Shown: piece by piece, positions 7,968 to 15,426 of the stretch
How the letters are laid out: each line of letters opens with the position of its first letter
Numbering within the stretch: position 1 is the stretch's first letter
Origin: Treponema sp.
GTDB taxonomy: Bacteria > Spirochaetota > Spirochaetia > Treponematales > Treponemataceae
DNA: 36,305 nucleotides
Assembly (NCBI GenBank): GCA_016292805.1
Contig: JAEDFM010000023.1
Location: forward strand, 1-36,305
Reading direction: 5' to 3'
The notes under the pieces: model-generated
The model's database searches: none
What the model was told of the DNA's origin: nothing
What the model saw: the letters and a program-made list of their open reading frames with translations, nothing else
Program-made: the position numbers and the translations under genes

Positions 7968-9010
7968 GGGATAAAAAATTAAACATTTCTTCCAGCCCAC
8001 ACTTCTCTATGGGTCTTTCTACTACAACAATTATGGCTGGAGTTCTTCTTGCACTCCTCCCAGAATGTATCTGCGCTGTAATCTTCTTTGGATTACCTGC
8101 CCTTCTTAAGATTGTAATTTCTGTAATCTGTGCGGTGGGTTTTGAAGCTGCATTCCAGGCAATTACAAAACAGAAAATTGTTGTAAAAAATCTTAGTGCT
8201 GCAGTAAGTGGTGTAATGCTTGCTTTGGTATTACCTTCTACTGTTCCAATCTGGATGCTGATTATTGGTGACCTGGTTGCTGTTGTAATTGCAAAAGGAC
8301 TTTTTGGAGGAATTGGAAGCAACACTTTCAATCCTGCATTAACTGGTCGTGCATTTATTTTCATCAGCTTCCCTGCTGCTATTGGTGCAAGCTGGGCTAC
8401 TCCTGGTGCACTTGATTCTATTTCTTCGGCTACAGTTTTAAGCTCTCTTAAAGCTGGAACAACAACTGCTGCTAATTTTGATTATCTTTCTTATTTCCTT
8501 GGTAATCGCAGTGGATGTATGGGAGAAACTTCAATTCTTATGATTGTAATTTCTTTTGTATTCCTTCTTGCACTGCACATTATTGACTGGCGTGCTCCAC
8601 TGGCTATGGTTGGAACTGTTGTAATTGGAACTTTCATCAGTTCACTTTGTGGCGGTGCGGGATTAGCTGGGGCTGGTGCAGATGTATTAATTGCATTGCT
8701 TACTGGTGGTTTGCTTTTTGGTGCAACCTTCATGGTAACTGACTATGCAACTGCTCCTGTAACAAAGCCTGGCCGCTGGATTTTTGGATTTGGCTGTGGT
8801 TTTATTACTTTCCTTGTTCGCCGGTTTGGTGGTTATCCAGAAGGTGTTATGTTCAGTATTTTGATTATGAATGCTGTAGCTCCACTTTTGAACAACATTA
8901 CAGTGCGTAAATATGGTTACGGTAAAAAAGGTAACCGTAAACCTGAACCTCGTAAAATTGTTCAGGACTTTGATGTAAAAAATGCTAAGGAGGTACCTGT
9001 AAATGAGTAA
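7964..9010 (+). CDS. rnfD: Electron transport complex subunit RnfD
   Basis: RnfD (348 residues) is a multi-pass membrane subunit with covalent FMN. Roughly eight to ten hydrophobic segments can be seen. The flavinylation site matches the S-x-A-T type motif at S154-S155-A156-T157, with Ala/Gly variation against the usual SGAT, so T157 is the probable FMN attachment residue. GGAGG lies seven to eight bases before the start, and the gene overlaps rnfC by four bases and rnfG by eight. The tail is basic and hydrophilic. Confidence 0.96.
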   Translation: MRDKKLNISSSPHFSMGLSTTTIMAGVLLALLPECICAVIFFGLPALLKIVISVICAVGFEAAFQAITKQKIVVKNLSAAVSGVMLALVLPSTVPIWMLIIGDLVAVVIAKGLFGGIGSNTFNPALTGRAFIFISFPAAIGASWATPGALDSISSATVLSSLKAGTTTAANFDYLSYFLGNRSGCMGETSILMIVISFVFLLALHIIDWRAPLAMVGTVVIGTFISSLCGGAGLAGAGADVLIALLTGGLLFGATFMVTDYATAPVTKPGRWIFGFGCGFITFLVRRFGGYPEGVMFSILIMNAVAPLLNNITVRKYGYGKKGNRKPEPRKIVQDFDVKNAKEVPVNE

Positions 9011-9599
9011 GAATGATGGTATCTGGTCAATGGTAAAACTTGGCCTTATCCTTGCAGTTTACGCTGCAGCTTCCTGTGCAGTTCTTGCTGTTGTAAACAA
9101 CTTTACAGCTCCAAAAATTGCTCAGAATCAGATTGAAAAAGCAAACAGTGCAATGAAATCTGTATTTGCTGATGCAGATGCTTTTGAACAGGTTACAGAC
9201 TTTGACGCCCCAGCTGTTAATACAATCACAATTGAAAAAATGTTCCTTGCTAAAAAAGAAGGAACTGTTATTGGTGCGGCAGCACAGGTTAGCGGTCCAA
9301 CATACGACAAAGGAACTTTGATTGTTGGTATGGATACAAAAGGTATTGTTACTGGAGTTAAATTCCTTGAACTTTCAGACTCTCCTGGATTTGGACTTAA
9401 AGCAAGTGATCCAAACTTTACATTATCAAATGGTAAAACTTTCTACGGTCAGTTTACTGGTGTTGATGCTAAAAACGGATTTACTGCAGGTTCCAATTTT
9501 GATGCAATTACTGGTGCTACTATTACAAGCAATGGTATTGCAGGTTTGCTTAACGAAGGTACAGGCTCAATGCTTAAATACCTTGGTAAGTTGAATTAG
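9003..9599 (+). CDS. rnfG: Electron transport complex subunit RnfG
   Basis: RnfG (198 residues) has one N-terminal membrane helix (about 10-32) and an extracytoplasmic FMN-binding domain. The flavinylation motif TGATIT is at residues 170-175, with T175 the expected attachment residue, close to the C-terminus as in the family. AAGGAGG precedes the start. The start lies within the last codons of rnfD, so expression is probably coupled. Covalent FMN here and on RnfD would require an ApbE flavin transferase, which is not encoded in this window. Confidence 0.96.
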   Translation: MSKNDGIWSMVKLGLILAVYAAASCAVLAVVNNFTAPKIAQNQIEKANSAMKSVFADADAFEQVTDFDAPAVNTITIEKMFLAKKEGTVIGAAAQVSGPTYDKGTLIVGMDTKGIVTGVKFLELSDSPGFGLKASDPNFTLSNGKTFYGQFTGVDAKNGFTAGSNFDAITGATITSNGIAGLLNEGTGSMLKYLGKLN

Positions 9600-9609
9600 G
9601 AGAAAGCAG

Positions 9610-10407
9610 ATGAATAGAAAACTTTCAATTTTTACAAACGGTTTTATTAGAGAAAACCCTCTTTTAGTTTTGAATATTGGTTTGTGTTCTTCTTTAGGTG
9701 TTACAACCAGTATTTTCAACGGACTTGGTATGGGATTAGGTATGACTTTCGTATTGCTGATGAGTGAAATCGTAATCAGTTTATTCAGAAAGAAGATTCC
9801 TTCTTCTATCCGTCTTCCAATTTTCATTATTATTATTGCTGCCTTTACAACTATTGTTCAGTTAGTATTGCAGGCTTATGTTGATTCTCTTTACACAGCA
9901 CTTGGGGTATTCCTTCCATTGATTGTTGTAAACTGTATTATCATGGGTCGCGTTGAAGCTTTTGCTTCTAAAAATACTGTAGGTGATGCAATTCTTGACG
10001 CACTTGGAATGGGAATTGGTTACACAATGGTACTGGTAATTATTTCTCTTGTACGAGAAGTTCTTGGTGGCGGTACTTTAATGGCTGGAACAGCAGCAAA
10101 TGTTGAGCTGGTTCCTGAAGCTTTCCGCATCAGTATTTTTAACAGTGCTCCAGGTGGCTTCCTTGTATTTGGTTTTCTTGCAGCTCTTGTTCAGGGTATT
10201 AAACAGGCTAAAGCAAGAAAAGCTGGTAAAAAAGTTGTTGTTGAAGATCCTGACTGTGCTTCATGTGAAAGTGCAGATGGCTGTAAAACCAACAATTCAG
10301 AAAGCTGTCCTGTTATGGAAAAAACTGTAGAAAAAGCAGTTGAAGCAGCTAAAGAAGCCGCAGCCGCAAAAGCTGAACCAACAGCAACTCCTAAGGAGGC
10401 TGAATAA
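9610..10407 (+). CDS. rnfE: Electron transport complex subunit RnfE with Cys-rich tail
   Basis: RnfE is a multi-pass membrane subunit that, with RnfA, holds an intramembrane iron-sulfur centre. The family cysteines are C26 (GLCSSLG) and C109 (VNCIIMGR). The conserved membrane part ends near residue 200. A further 60 or so residues form a cytoplasmic-type tail with C216, C219, C225 and C233 (CX2CX5CX7C), followed by a long Lys/Ala/Glu-rich stretch. Such a tail is longer than in the textbook enzyme. AGGAG precedes the ATG, 10 bp after rnfG. The last base of its stop is the first base of the rnfA start. Confidence 0.95.
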   Translation: MNRKLSIFTNGFIRENPLLVLNIGLCSSLGVTTSIFNGLGMGLGMTFVLLMSEIVISLFRKKIPSSIRLPIFIIIIAAFTTIVQLVLQAYVDSLYTALGVFLPLIVVNCIIMGRVEAFASKNTVGDAILDALGMGIGYTMVLVIISLVREVLGGGTLMAGTAANVELVPEAFRISIFNSAPGGFLVFGFLAALVQGIKQAKARKAGKKVVVEDPDCASCESADGCKTNNSESCPVMEKTVEKAVEAAKEAAAAKAEPTATPKEAE

Positions 10408-10982
10408 TGATGGATATTTTTAAGATTTTAATTGCATCTTCAATTATTGATAACGTTGTATTCATTCAGTATCTGGCTATTTGTCCATTTATTGGTATGA
10501 CAAGCGAAACAGATAAAGCCTTTGGTATGGGTGTTGCCACATCCTTTGTAATTATTCTTGCAACAGCAGTAACCTGGCCAATTTACAAGCTTGTAATGAT
10601 TCCTCTTCATCTGGAATTCTTGCAGACTTTAATTTTCATTCTTGTAATTGCTTCTTTAGTTCAGCTGGTTGAATTCTTCCTTAAGAAAATGATCCCTGCT
10701 CTCTACAAATCTATGGGTGTTTTCTTAGCTCTTATTACAACTAACTGTGCTGTACTTGGTGTTACATTCAACTGTATCAGCAAGAACTACAATTACGGTG
10801 AAAGCCTTGTTTATGCTCTCGGCTCGGCTATTGGTTTTATCATTAGTATGGTAATTATGAGTGGTGTTAGAAGTAAGCTTAAGACTGCAAAAGTTCCTCA
10901 GGCCTTCCAGGGTACACCTATTCTCTATATAGCCGCAAGTTTACTTTCCCTTGCCTTCCTTGGCTTTAAGGGATTAATCTAG
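10407..10982 (+). CDS. rnfA: Electron transport complex subunit RnfA
   Basis: RnfA (191 residues) is a six-helix membrane protein, homologous to RnfE and inverted relative to it. The cluster cysteines are C26 (AICPFIG) and C114 (TTNCAVLGV). Two consecutive ATG codons open the gene; the first is chosen because GGAGG stands seven bases before it. It overlaps the rnfE stop by one base. Length is normal for the family. Confidence 0.96.
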   Translation: MMDIFKILIASSIIDNVVFIQYLAICPFIGMTSETDKAFGMGVATSFVIILATAVTWPIYKLVMIPLHLEFLQTLIFILVIASLVQLVEFFLKKMIPALYKSMGVFLALITTNCAVLGVTFNCISKNYNYGESLVYALGSAIGFIISMVIMSGVRSKLKTAKVPQAFQGTPILYIAASLLSLAFLGFKGLI

Positions 10983-10990
10983 GAGGAAAC

Positions 10991-11788
10991 ATGAAAACTA
11001 TCATTTTAACAGTTGTTGTTGCTTTAGTAATTGGTTTCCTTCTTGGACTTTTACTTGGTCTTTTTAAGAAAATATTTGCTGTTACAGTTGATCCTAAAGT
11101 AAGTCAGGTTCGTGATGCATTAAGCGGTGCAAACTGTGGTGGTTGTGGTTTTGCAGGTTGTGATGCTTTTGCAGAAGCAATAGTTTCCGGTGATGCTCCT
11201 GTAAATGGTTGTGTTGCTGGAGGCGCTGCTACAGCTGATGCCATTGCAAAAGTTCTTGGTGTAGATGCAGGCTCTACCACACCAAAAGTTGCATTTCTTG
11301 CGTGTCATGGAACTAAAGAATGTGCTGCCGACCGTGGTGAATACCAGGGGGTAAAAACCTGTGCTGCTGCTCAACTTACAATGAATGGCATTAAAAAATG
11401 TTCTTTTGGCTGTATTGGTTTTGGTGACTGTGAAGCAGCCTGCGCTTTTGGTGGAATCACAATGGGTGCAGATGGGCTTCCTTTTATTGATAAAGAAAAA
11501 TGTTTTGGATGTGGAAAATGTGTAAAAGCCTGTCCAAAACATTTGATTACTTTGATTGATGCAAACACTAAAGGTGCAATTGCACGCTGTTCATGTAAAA
11601 GCGACAACAAACCTCAAATCCGTAAAGACTGTTCTGCAGGCTGTTTCAAATGTGGTATGTGTGCAAGAAAGTGTCCTGTACAGGCTATTACCATGGAAAA
11701 CGGACTGCCGAAAATTGATTACAGTAAATGTACAAGCTGTGGCGAATGTGTCAAAGCTTGTGTAGATAAAGTTTTGGTGCTTATTTAG
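10991..11788 (+). CDS. rnfB: Electron transport complex subunit RnfB
   Basis: RnfB (265 residues) is the ferredoxin-accepting subunit. An N-terminal membrane anchor (about 3-25) is followed by the 4Fe-4S domain with C49, C52, C57 and C74. The C-terminal half is a polyferredoxin: a CX3C...C set near 137-151, then CFGCGKCVKAC near 161-171, CFKCGMCARKC and CTSCGECVKAC. AGGAGG lies before the start. This is the last rnf gene. The order C-D-G-E-A-B is that of Clostridium-type rnf operons. Confidence 0.97.
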   Translation: MKTIILTVVVALVIGFLLGLLLGLFKKIFAVTVDPKVSQVRDALSGANCGGCGFAGCDAFAEAIVSGDAPVNGCVAGGAATADAIAKVLGVDAGSTTPKVAFLACHGTKECAADRGEYQGVKTCAAAQLTMNGIKKCSFGCIGFGDCEAACAFGGITMGADGLPFIDKEKCFGCGKCVKACPKHLITLIDANTKGAIARCSCKSDNKPQIRKDCSAGCFKCGMCARKCPVQAITMENGLPKIDYSKCTSCGECVKACVDKVLVLI

Positions 11789-11807
11789 CAACACCAATAA
11801 GTTAAAT

Positions 11808-11823
11808 GCCCCGTTTATGGGGC
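11808..11823. other. Small hairpin between rnfB and the 53-residue gene
   Basis: GCCCC-GTTTAT-GGGGC is followed on the plus strand by A bases, not T, so it is unlikely to be a terminator. It may act as an RNA-processing or stability element separating rnf from the antiporter genes. Confidence 0.5.
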
Positions 11824-11846
11824 TAAAAAAAATCAGGAGGTCAGTA

Positions 11847-12008
11847 ATGACAAACGAAAAGGCAATTGAAGCTTTGAAACATATCAAAACTTATACAGCT
11901 GCAGACTTGTTGGATGAACTTGATTATGTAATCAAAGTTATGGAAAAATTAGAAAAAGATGGTATTAAAGAACCATTAGAAACAGATTTTACAAATTTAA
12001 ACAAATAA
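11847..12008 (+). CDS. 53-residue protein upstream of the NhaC-type antiporter
   Basis: I do not recognise this family. The protein is short, soluble, rich in Lys, Glu and Leu, and probably mostly helical, without signal peptide or Cys. The ATG at 11847 is chosen because AGGAGG lies seven bases upstream; an ATG ten codons earlier has no such site and lies in the intergenic hairpin. It is 15 bp before the NhaC-type gene, with which it is probably cotranscribed, so it could be an accessory or regulatory subunit of the antiporter, but nothing in the sequence proves this. Confidence 0.75.
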   Translation: MTNEKAIEALKHIKTYTAADLLDELDYVIKVMEKLEKDGIKEPLETDFTNLNK

Positions 12009-12023
12009 GGTGGACTGCTAAAA

Positions 12024-13550
12024 ATGCATATGATTGGTACTTTTTGGGCTTTAGTCCCAGCTATCGTTGCCATTGTTCTGGCACTTTGTACAAAGGAAGT
12101 TTACTCTTCCCTTTTTATTGGAATTGTTGTTGGTGCAGTATTCTTTGTAATTGACCCGGCATCTGGAGCATCTGGTTTTTCTGGATTCTTGAATCACTTA
12201 TTTTCAGATGGTCTTGTAGCTAACATTGCTGATTCATACAACATTGGTATTTTAATCTTTATGGTTATTCTTGGAACTATGGTTGCACTTATGAACAGAG
12301 CCGGAGGTTCTGCTGCATTCGGTAACTGGGCAAAAACTCACATTAAAACTAAAGCTGGAGCTCAGGTTGCAACAATTCTTCTTGGAATCTTAATCTTTAT
12401 TGATGACTACTTTAACTGTCTTACAGTTGGTTCAGTAATGAAACCTGTAACAGATAAGCATGGTGTTTCAAAAGAAAAGTTAGCATATCTTATTGATGCA
12501 ACAGCAGCACCAGTTTGTATCATCGCACCTATTTCTTCATGGGCAGCTGCCGTTGCAGGCTTTGTAACAGAAGGCGAAAACGGTATTGCACTTTTCTGTA
12601 AAGCAATTCCTTTCAACTTCTACGCTCTCCTTACAATTGTAATGATGTTTGCTATGGTATTCATGAAGTTTGAATACGGTACAATGTCTAAATACGAAAA
12701 AGCTCTTTCAATTATGAATGATTCTGCAGATGAACTTGCACAGGAAGAAACAAAAGGTAAAGTTATTGACTTGATTTTACCAGTTGCAGTTTTAATCGTA
12801 TTCTGCGTTCTTGGTATGATTTATTCAGGTGGATTCTTTGATGGTGAATCAGAATCTTACCTTAACTTTATTGATGCATTCTCTAACTCAGATGCTTCTG
12901 TAGGTCTTGTAATTGGTTCTACTGGTGCTTTGATTATTGCAATCATTTACTTTATGTGCCGCAAAGTTTTAAGCTTTAAAAATGCAATGGCTTGTCTCCC
13001 AGATGGATTTAAAGCTATGGTTCCAGCAATTCTTATTCTTTGTCTTGCATGGACACTTAAAGGAATGACAGATTCTCTTGAAGCAAAACAGTTTGTTGCA
13101 GGCCTTGTTGAAGGTTCTGCTGCAGGACTTAAAATGTTCCTTCCAGCTATTATCTTTGTAATTGCCTGTTTCCTTGCATTCGCAACAGGTACTTCATGGG
13201 GTACATTCGGTATTTTGATTCCAATCTGTATTGCAGCCTTCCCAGAGGGAGCAATTCGTATTATTTCAATTTCTGCTTGTATGGCTGGTGCTGTATGTGG
13301 TGACCACTGTTCTCCAATTTCGGACACAACAATTATGGCTTCTGCCGGTGCTCAATGTGATCATGTAAACCATGTTTCTACACAGTTACCTTATGCCATT
13401 ACAGTTGCTGCAGTTTCTTTTGTAACTTATATTATTGCAGGCATTACATTGGGTCTTGGAATTGTTCTTTCAGGAATTATTTCTTGGATTTGTGGTCTTG
13501 CATTAATGGCAGGTACATTATTCTTAATGAAGAAAAAGTTCGGAAAATAA
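12024..13550 (+). CDS. NhaC-family Na+/H+ antiporter-type transporter
   Basis: This 508-residue protein has about twelve hydrophobic helices and the features of the NhaC family: an IDDYFNCLTVGSVMKP block near 132-147, an ATGTSWGTFG block near 390-400 and GDHCSPISDTT near 425-435. Substrate is most likely Na+/H+, but some relatives exchange malate/lactate or amino acids, so the symbol is left out. AAGGTGG precedes the start, and there is an alternative ATG two codons later. Placement right after the rnf operon suggests use of, or relief from, the sodium gradient. A repeat and a bidirectional terminator follow. Confidence 0.9.
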   Translation: MHMIGTFWALVPAIVAIVLALCTKEVYSSLFIGIVVGAVFFVIDPASGASGFSGFLNHLFSDGLVANIADSYNIGILIFMVILGTMVALMNRAGGSAAFGNWAKTHIKTKAGAQVATILLGILIFIDDYFNCLTVGSVMKPVTDKHGVSKEKLAYLIDATAAPVCIIAPISSWAAAVAGFVTEGENGIALFCKAIPFNFYALLTIVMMFAMVFMKFEYGTMSKYEKALSIMNDSADELAQEETKGKVIDLILPVAVLIVFCVLGMIYSGGFFDGESESYLNFIDAFSNSDASVGLVIGSTGALIIAIIYFMCRKVLSFKNAMACLPDGFKAMVPAILILCLAWTLKGMTDSLEAKQFVAGLVEGSAAGLKMFLPAIIFVIACFLAFATGTSWGTFGILIPICIAAFPEGAIRIISISACMAGAVCGDHCSPISDTTIMASAGAQCDHVNHVSTQLPYAITVAAVSFVTYIIAGITLGLGIVLSGIISWICGLALMAGTLFLMKKKFGK

Positions 13551-13555
13551 TTACA

Positions 13556-13655
13556 TGTCATTGCGAAGCCCTTTAGGGCTGTGGCAATCCAGAATTAAAA
13601 AGTGCAATTACAATTATGGATTGCCACGTCGGCCTGCGGCCTCCTCGCAATGACA
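13556..13655. repeat. 100-bp palindromic TGTCATTGCGA element
   Basis: Terminal inverted repeats TGTCATTGCGA (13556-13566) and TCGCAATGACA (13645-13655) enclose inner arms GTGGCAATCC (13581-13590) and GGATTGCCAC (13618-13627). Each arm has a further small hairpin (AGCCC-TTTA-GGGCT; GGCC-TGC-GGCC). It has no coding capacity. Single half-elements occur at 5378-5405 and 27248-27281, and similar sequences are widespread in bacterial genomes as small palindromic repeats. Confidence 0.85.
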
Positions 13656-13660
13656 AGTTA

Positions 13661-13704
13661 AAAAAAGAGCATTACCTGGTAAAAACTGGTAATGCTCTTT
13701 TTTT
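13661..13704. terminator. Bidirectional terminator between nhaC-type gene and ilvD
   Basis: The stem AAGAGCATTACC/GGTAATGCTCTT has an A run before it and a T run after it, so it serves both convergent transcripts. Confidence 0.9.
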
Positions 13705-13720
13705 ATAAACAGGGCTTTTT

Positions 13721-15406
13721 CTATTCTAAAATTGCACCTTTATCTGCAGAACTAACTAATTTTGCATAGCGGGCAAGGTAACCGGTTTTTACTTTTGGTT
13801 CTGGACATACCCATTTTGATTTTCTTGCAGCTAGTTCTTCATCACTAACTTTAAGTGTAATCTTGTAATTGTTGATATCAAGTTCAATTAAATCCCCTTC
13901 TTCAACAAGAGCAATTGGTCCACCAACTGCAGCTTCTGGAGAACAGTGACCAAGAGAAGCACCGCGAGTAGCACCAGAGAAACGTCCGTCAGTAATAAGA
14001 GCAACATCTTTATCAAGTCCCTGACCAGCAAGAGCAGCTGTTACAGCTAACATTTCCCGCATACCAGGACCACCTTTTGGACCTTCGTAACGAATAACTA
14101 CTACATCACCCTTCTTAATCTGCTGTTTCTGAACAGCTTCCATTGCTTCGCTTTCGTCATTGAATACGCGAGCTGGACCTGTGTGATGCATAAGTTCCTT
14201 AGCACAAGCTGAACGTTTTACAACAGTTCCGTTTGGAGCAAGGTTTCCGAACAAAATTGCAATACCACCGTTATCGCTGAATGGATTTTCAATTGGACGG
14301 AGAATATCTGGTTTTCTGTTACGAACTCCCTGAATATTTTCTGCAACAGTTTTTCCAGTTACAGTCATAAGGTCTGTATTAATAAGGTTCTTTTTGGCGA
14401 GTTCCATAAGAACAGCCTGAACACCACCTGCATCATCAAATTCACACATAAATGTATGACCAGCTGGAGCAAGGTGAACTAAGTTTGGTGTTCTATTGGA
14501 AATTTCGTTTACTTCGTTTAAGTCAATTGAAAGGCCTGCTTCGTGAGCAATAGCCGGAAGGTGAAGCATTGTATTAGAAGAACAACCCATAGCCATATCT
14601 GCAGCAAGAGCATTTCTAAAATGATCGGCAGTCATCATGCAGCGGGCTGTAATTCCTTTTTCATACATCTCCATTACTTTCATACCAGCATGTTTTGCCA
14701 AAGCAATACGTTTACCAGTTACAGCAGGAATTGTACCGTTTCCAGGAAGACCTAAACCAATAGATTCTGTAAGACAGTTCATAGAGTTTGCAGTAAACAT
14801 TCCAGAACATGCACCACAACCAGGACATGCAATCTGTTCCATTTCCCGCAACTGAGCTTCAGTAATTTTTCCAGAAGCAACCGCACCTACAGCTTCGAAC
14901 ATATCTGTAAGAGAAAGATTTTTATCTGAATAAGGATTTCCTTCTTCGTGACTTGGTAAATGACCTGGCATCATTGGTCCACCAGAACAGAATACTGTAG
15001 GCAAATCAAGACGAGCGGCAGCCATGAGCATACCAGGAACAATTTTGTCACAGTTTGGAATCATAACAAGAGCATCAAACTGATGAGCTTTTGCCATACA
15101 TTCAATAGAGTCAGCAATAAGTTCGCGAGTAACAAGGGAATATTTCATTCCTTCGTGTCCCATAGCAATACCATCACAAACACCAATTGCTGGGAATTCT
15201 ACAGGTGTTCCACCTGCCATACGAATACCAGCTTTTACAGCTTCTGCAATGCGGTCCAATTCAATGTGACCTGGAATGATTTCATTTTTTGCACAACAAA
15301 CACCAACTAATGGCTTTTCTAATTCTTCATCAGTGTAACCCATTGCATAAAACAATGAGCGGTGTGGAGCGCGGGCAATACCCTTTTTTGCGTTATCGCT
15401 TTTCAT
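13721..15406 (-). CDS. ilvD: Dihydroxy-acid dehydratase
   Basis: IlvD (561 residues) dehydrates 2,3-dihydroxy-3-methyl acids to 2-keto acids, the common third step of valine and isoleucine synthesis. Cluster-ligand motifs are PNCDK (C119) and CPGCGACSG (C194, C197, C200), followed by the NSMNCLTE block. The C-terminal RFSGATRGASLGHCSPEA segment is conserved in the family. Full length. The start has AGAGG seven bases upstream. It lies 20 bp downstream of the LRR gene on the same strand, so the two are probably cotranscribed. A strong terminator follows. Confidence 0.97.
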   Translation of the reverse strand: MKSDNAKKGIARAPHRSLFYAMGYTDEELEKPLVGVCCAKNEIIPGHIELDRIAEAVKAGIRMAGGTPVEFPAIGVCDGIAMGHEGMKYSLVTRELIADSIECMAKAHQFDALVMIPNCDKIVPGMLMAAARLDLPTVFCSGGPMMPGHLPSHEEGNPYSDKNLSLTDMFEAVGAVASGKITEAQLREMEQIACPGCGACSGMFTANSMNCLTESIGLGLPGNGTIPAVTGKRIALAKHAGMKVMEMYEKGITARCMMTADHFRNALAADMAMGCSSNTMLHLPAIAHEAGLSIDLNEVNEISNRTPNLVHLAPAGHTFMCEFDDAGGVQAVLMELAKKNLINTDLMTVTGKTVAENIQGVRNRKPDILRPIENPFSDNGGIAILFGNLAPNGTVVKRSACAKELMHHTGPARVFNDESEAMEAVQKQQIKKGDVVVIRYEGPKGGPGMREMLAVTAALAGQGLDKDVALITDGRFSGATRGASLGHCSPEAAVGGPIALVEEGDLIELDINNYKITLKVSDEELAARKSKWVCPEPKVKTGYLARYAKLVSSADKGAILE

Positions 15407-15426
15407 AATTAACCTCTAAGTTTTTA

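Noticed and set aside
11808..11823. Hairpin after rnfB as a terminator
   Set aside because: It is followed by A, not T, on the coding strand, and no T run supports termination in the other direction for any gene.
11817..11846. Earlier ATG for the 53-residue protein
   Set aside because: It lies in the intergenic hairpin region without a Shine-Dalgarno, whereas the ATG at 11847 has AGGAGG at good distance.
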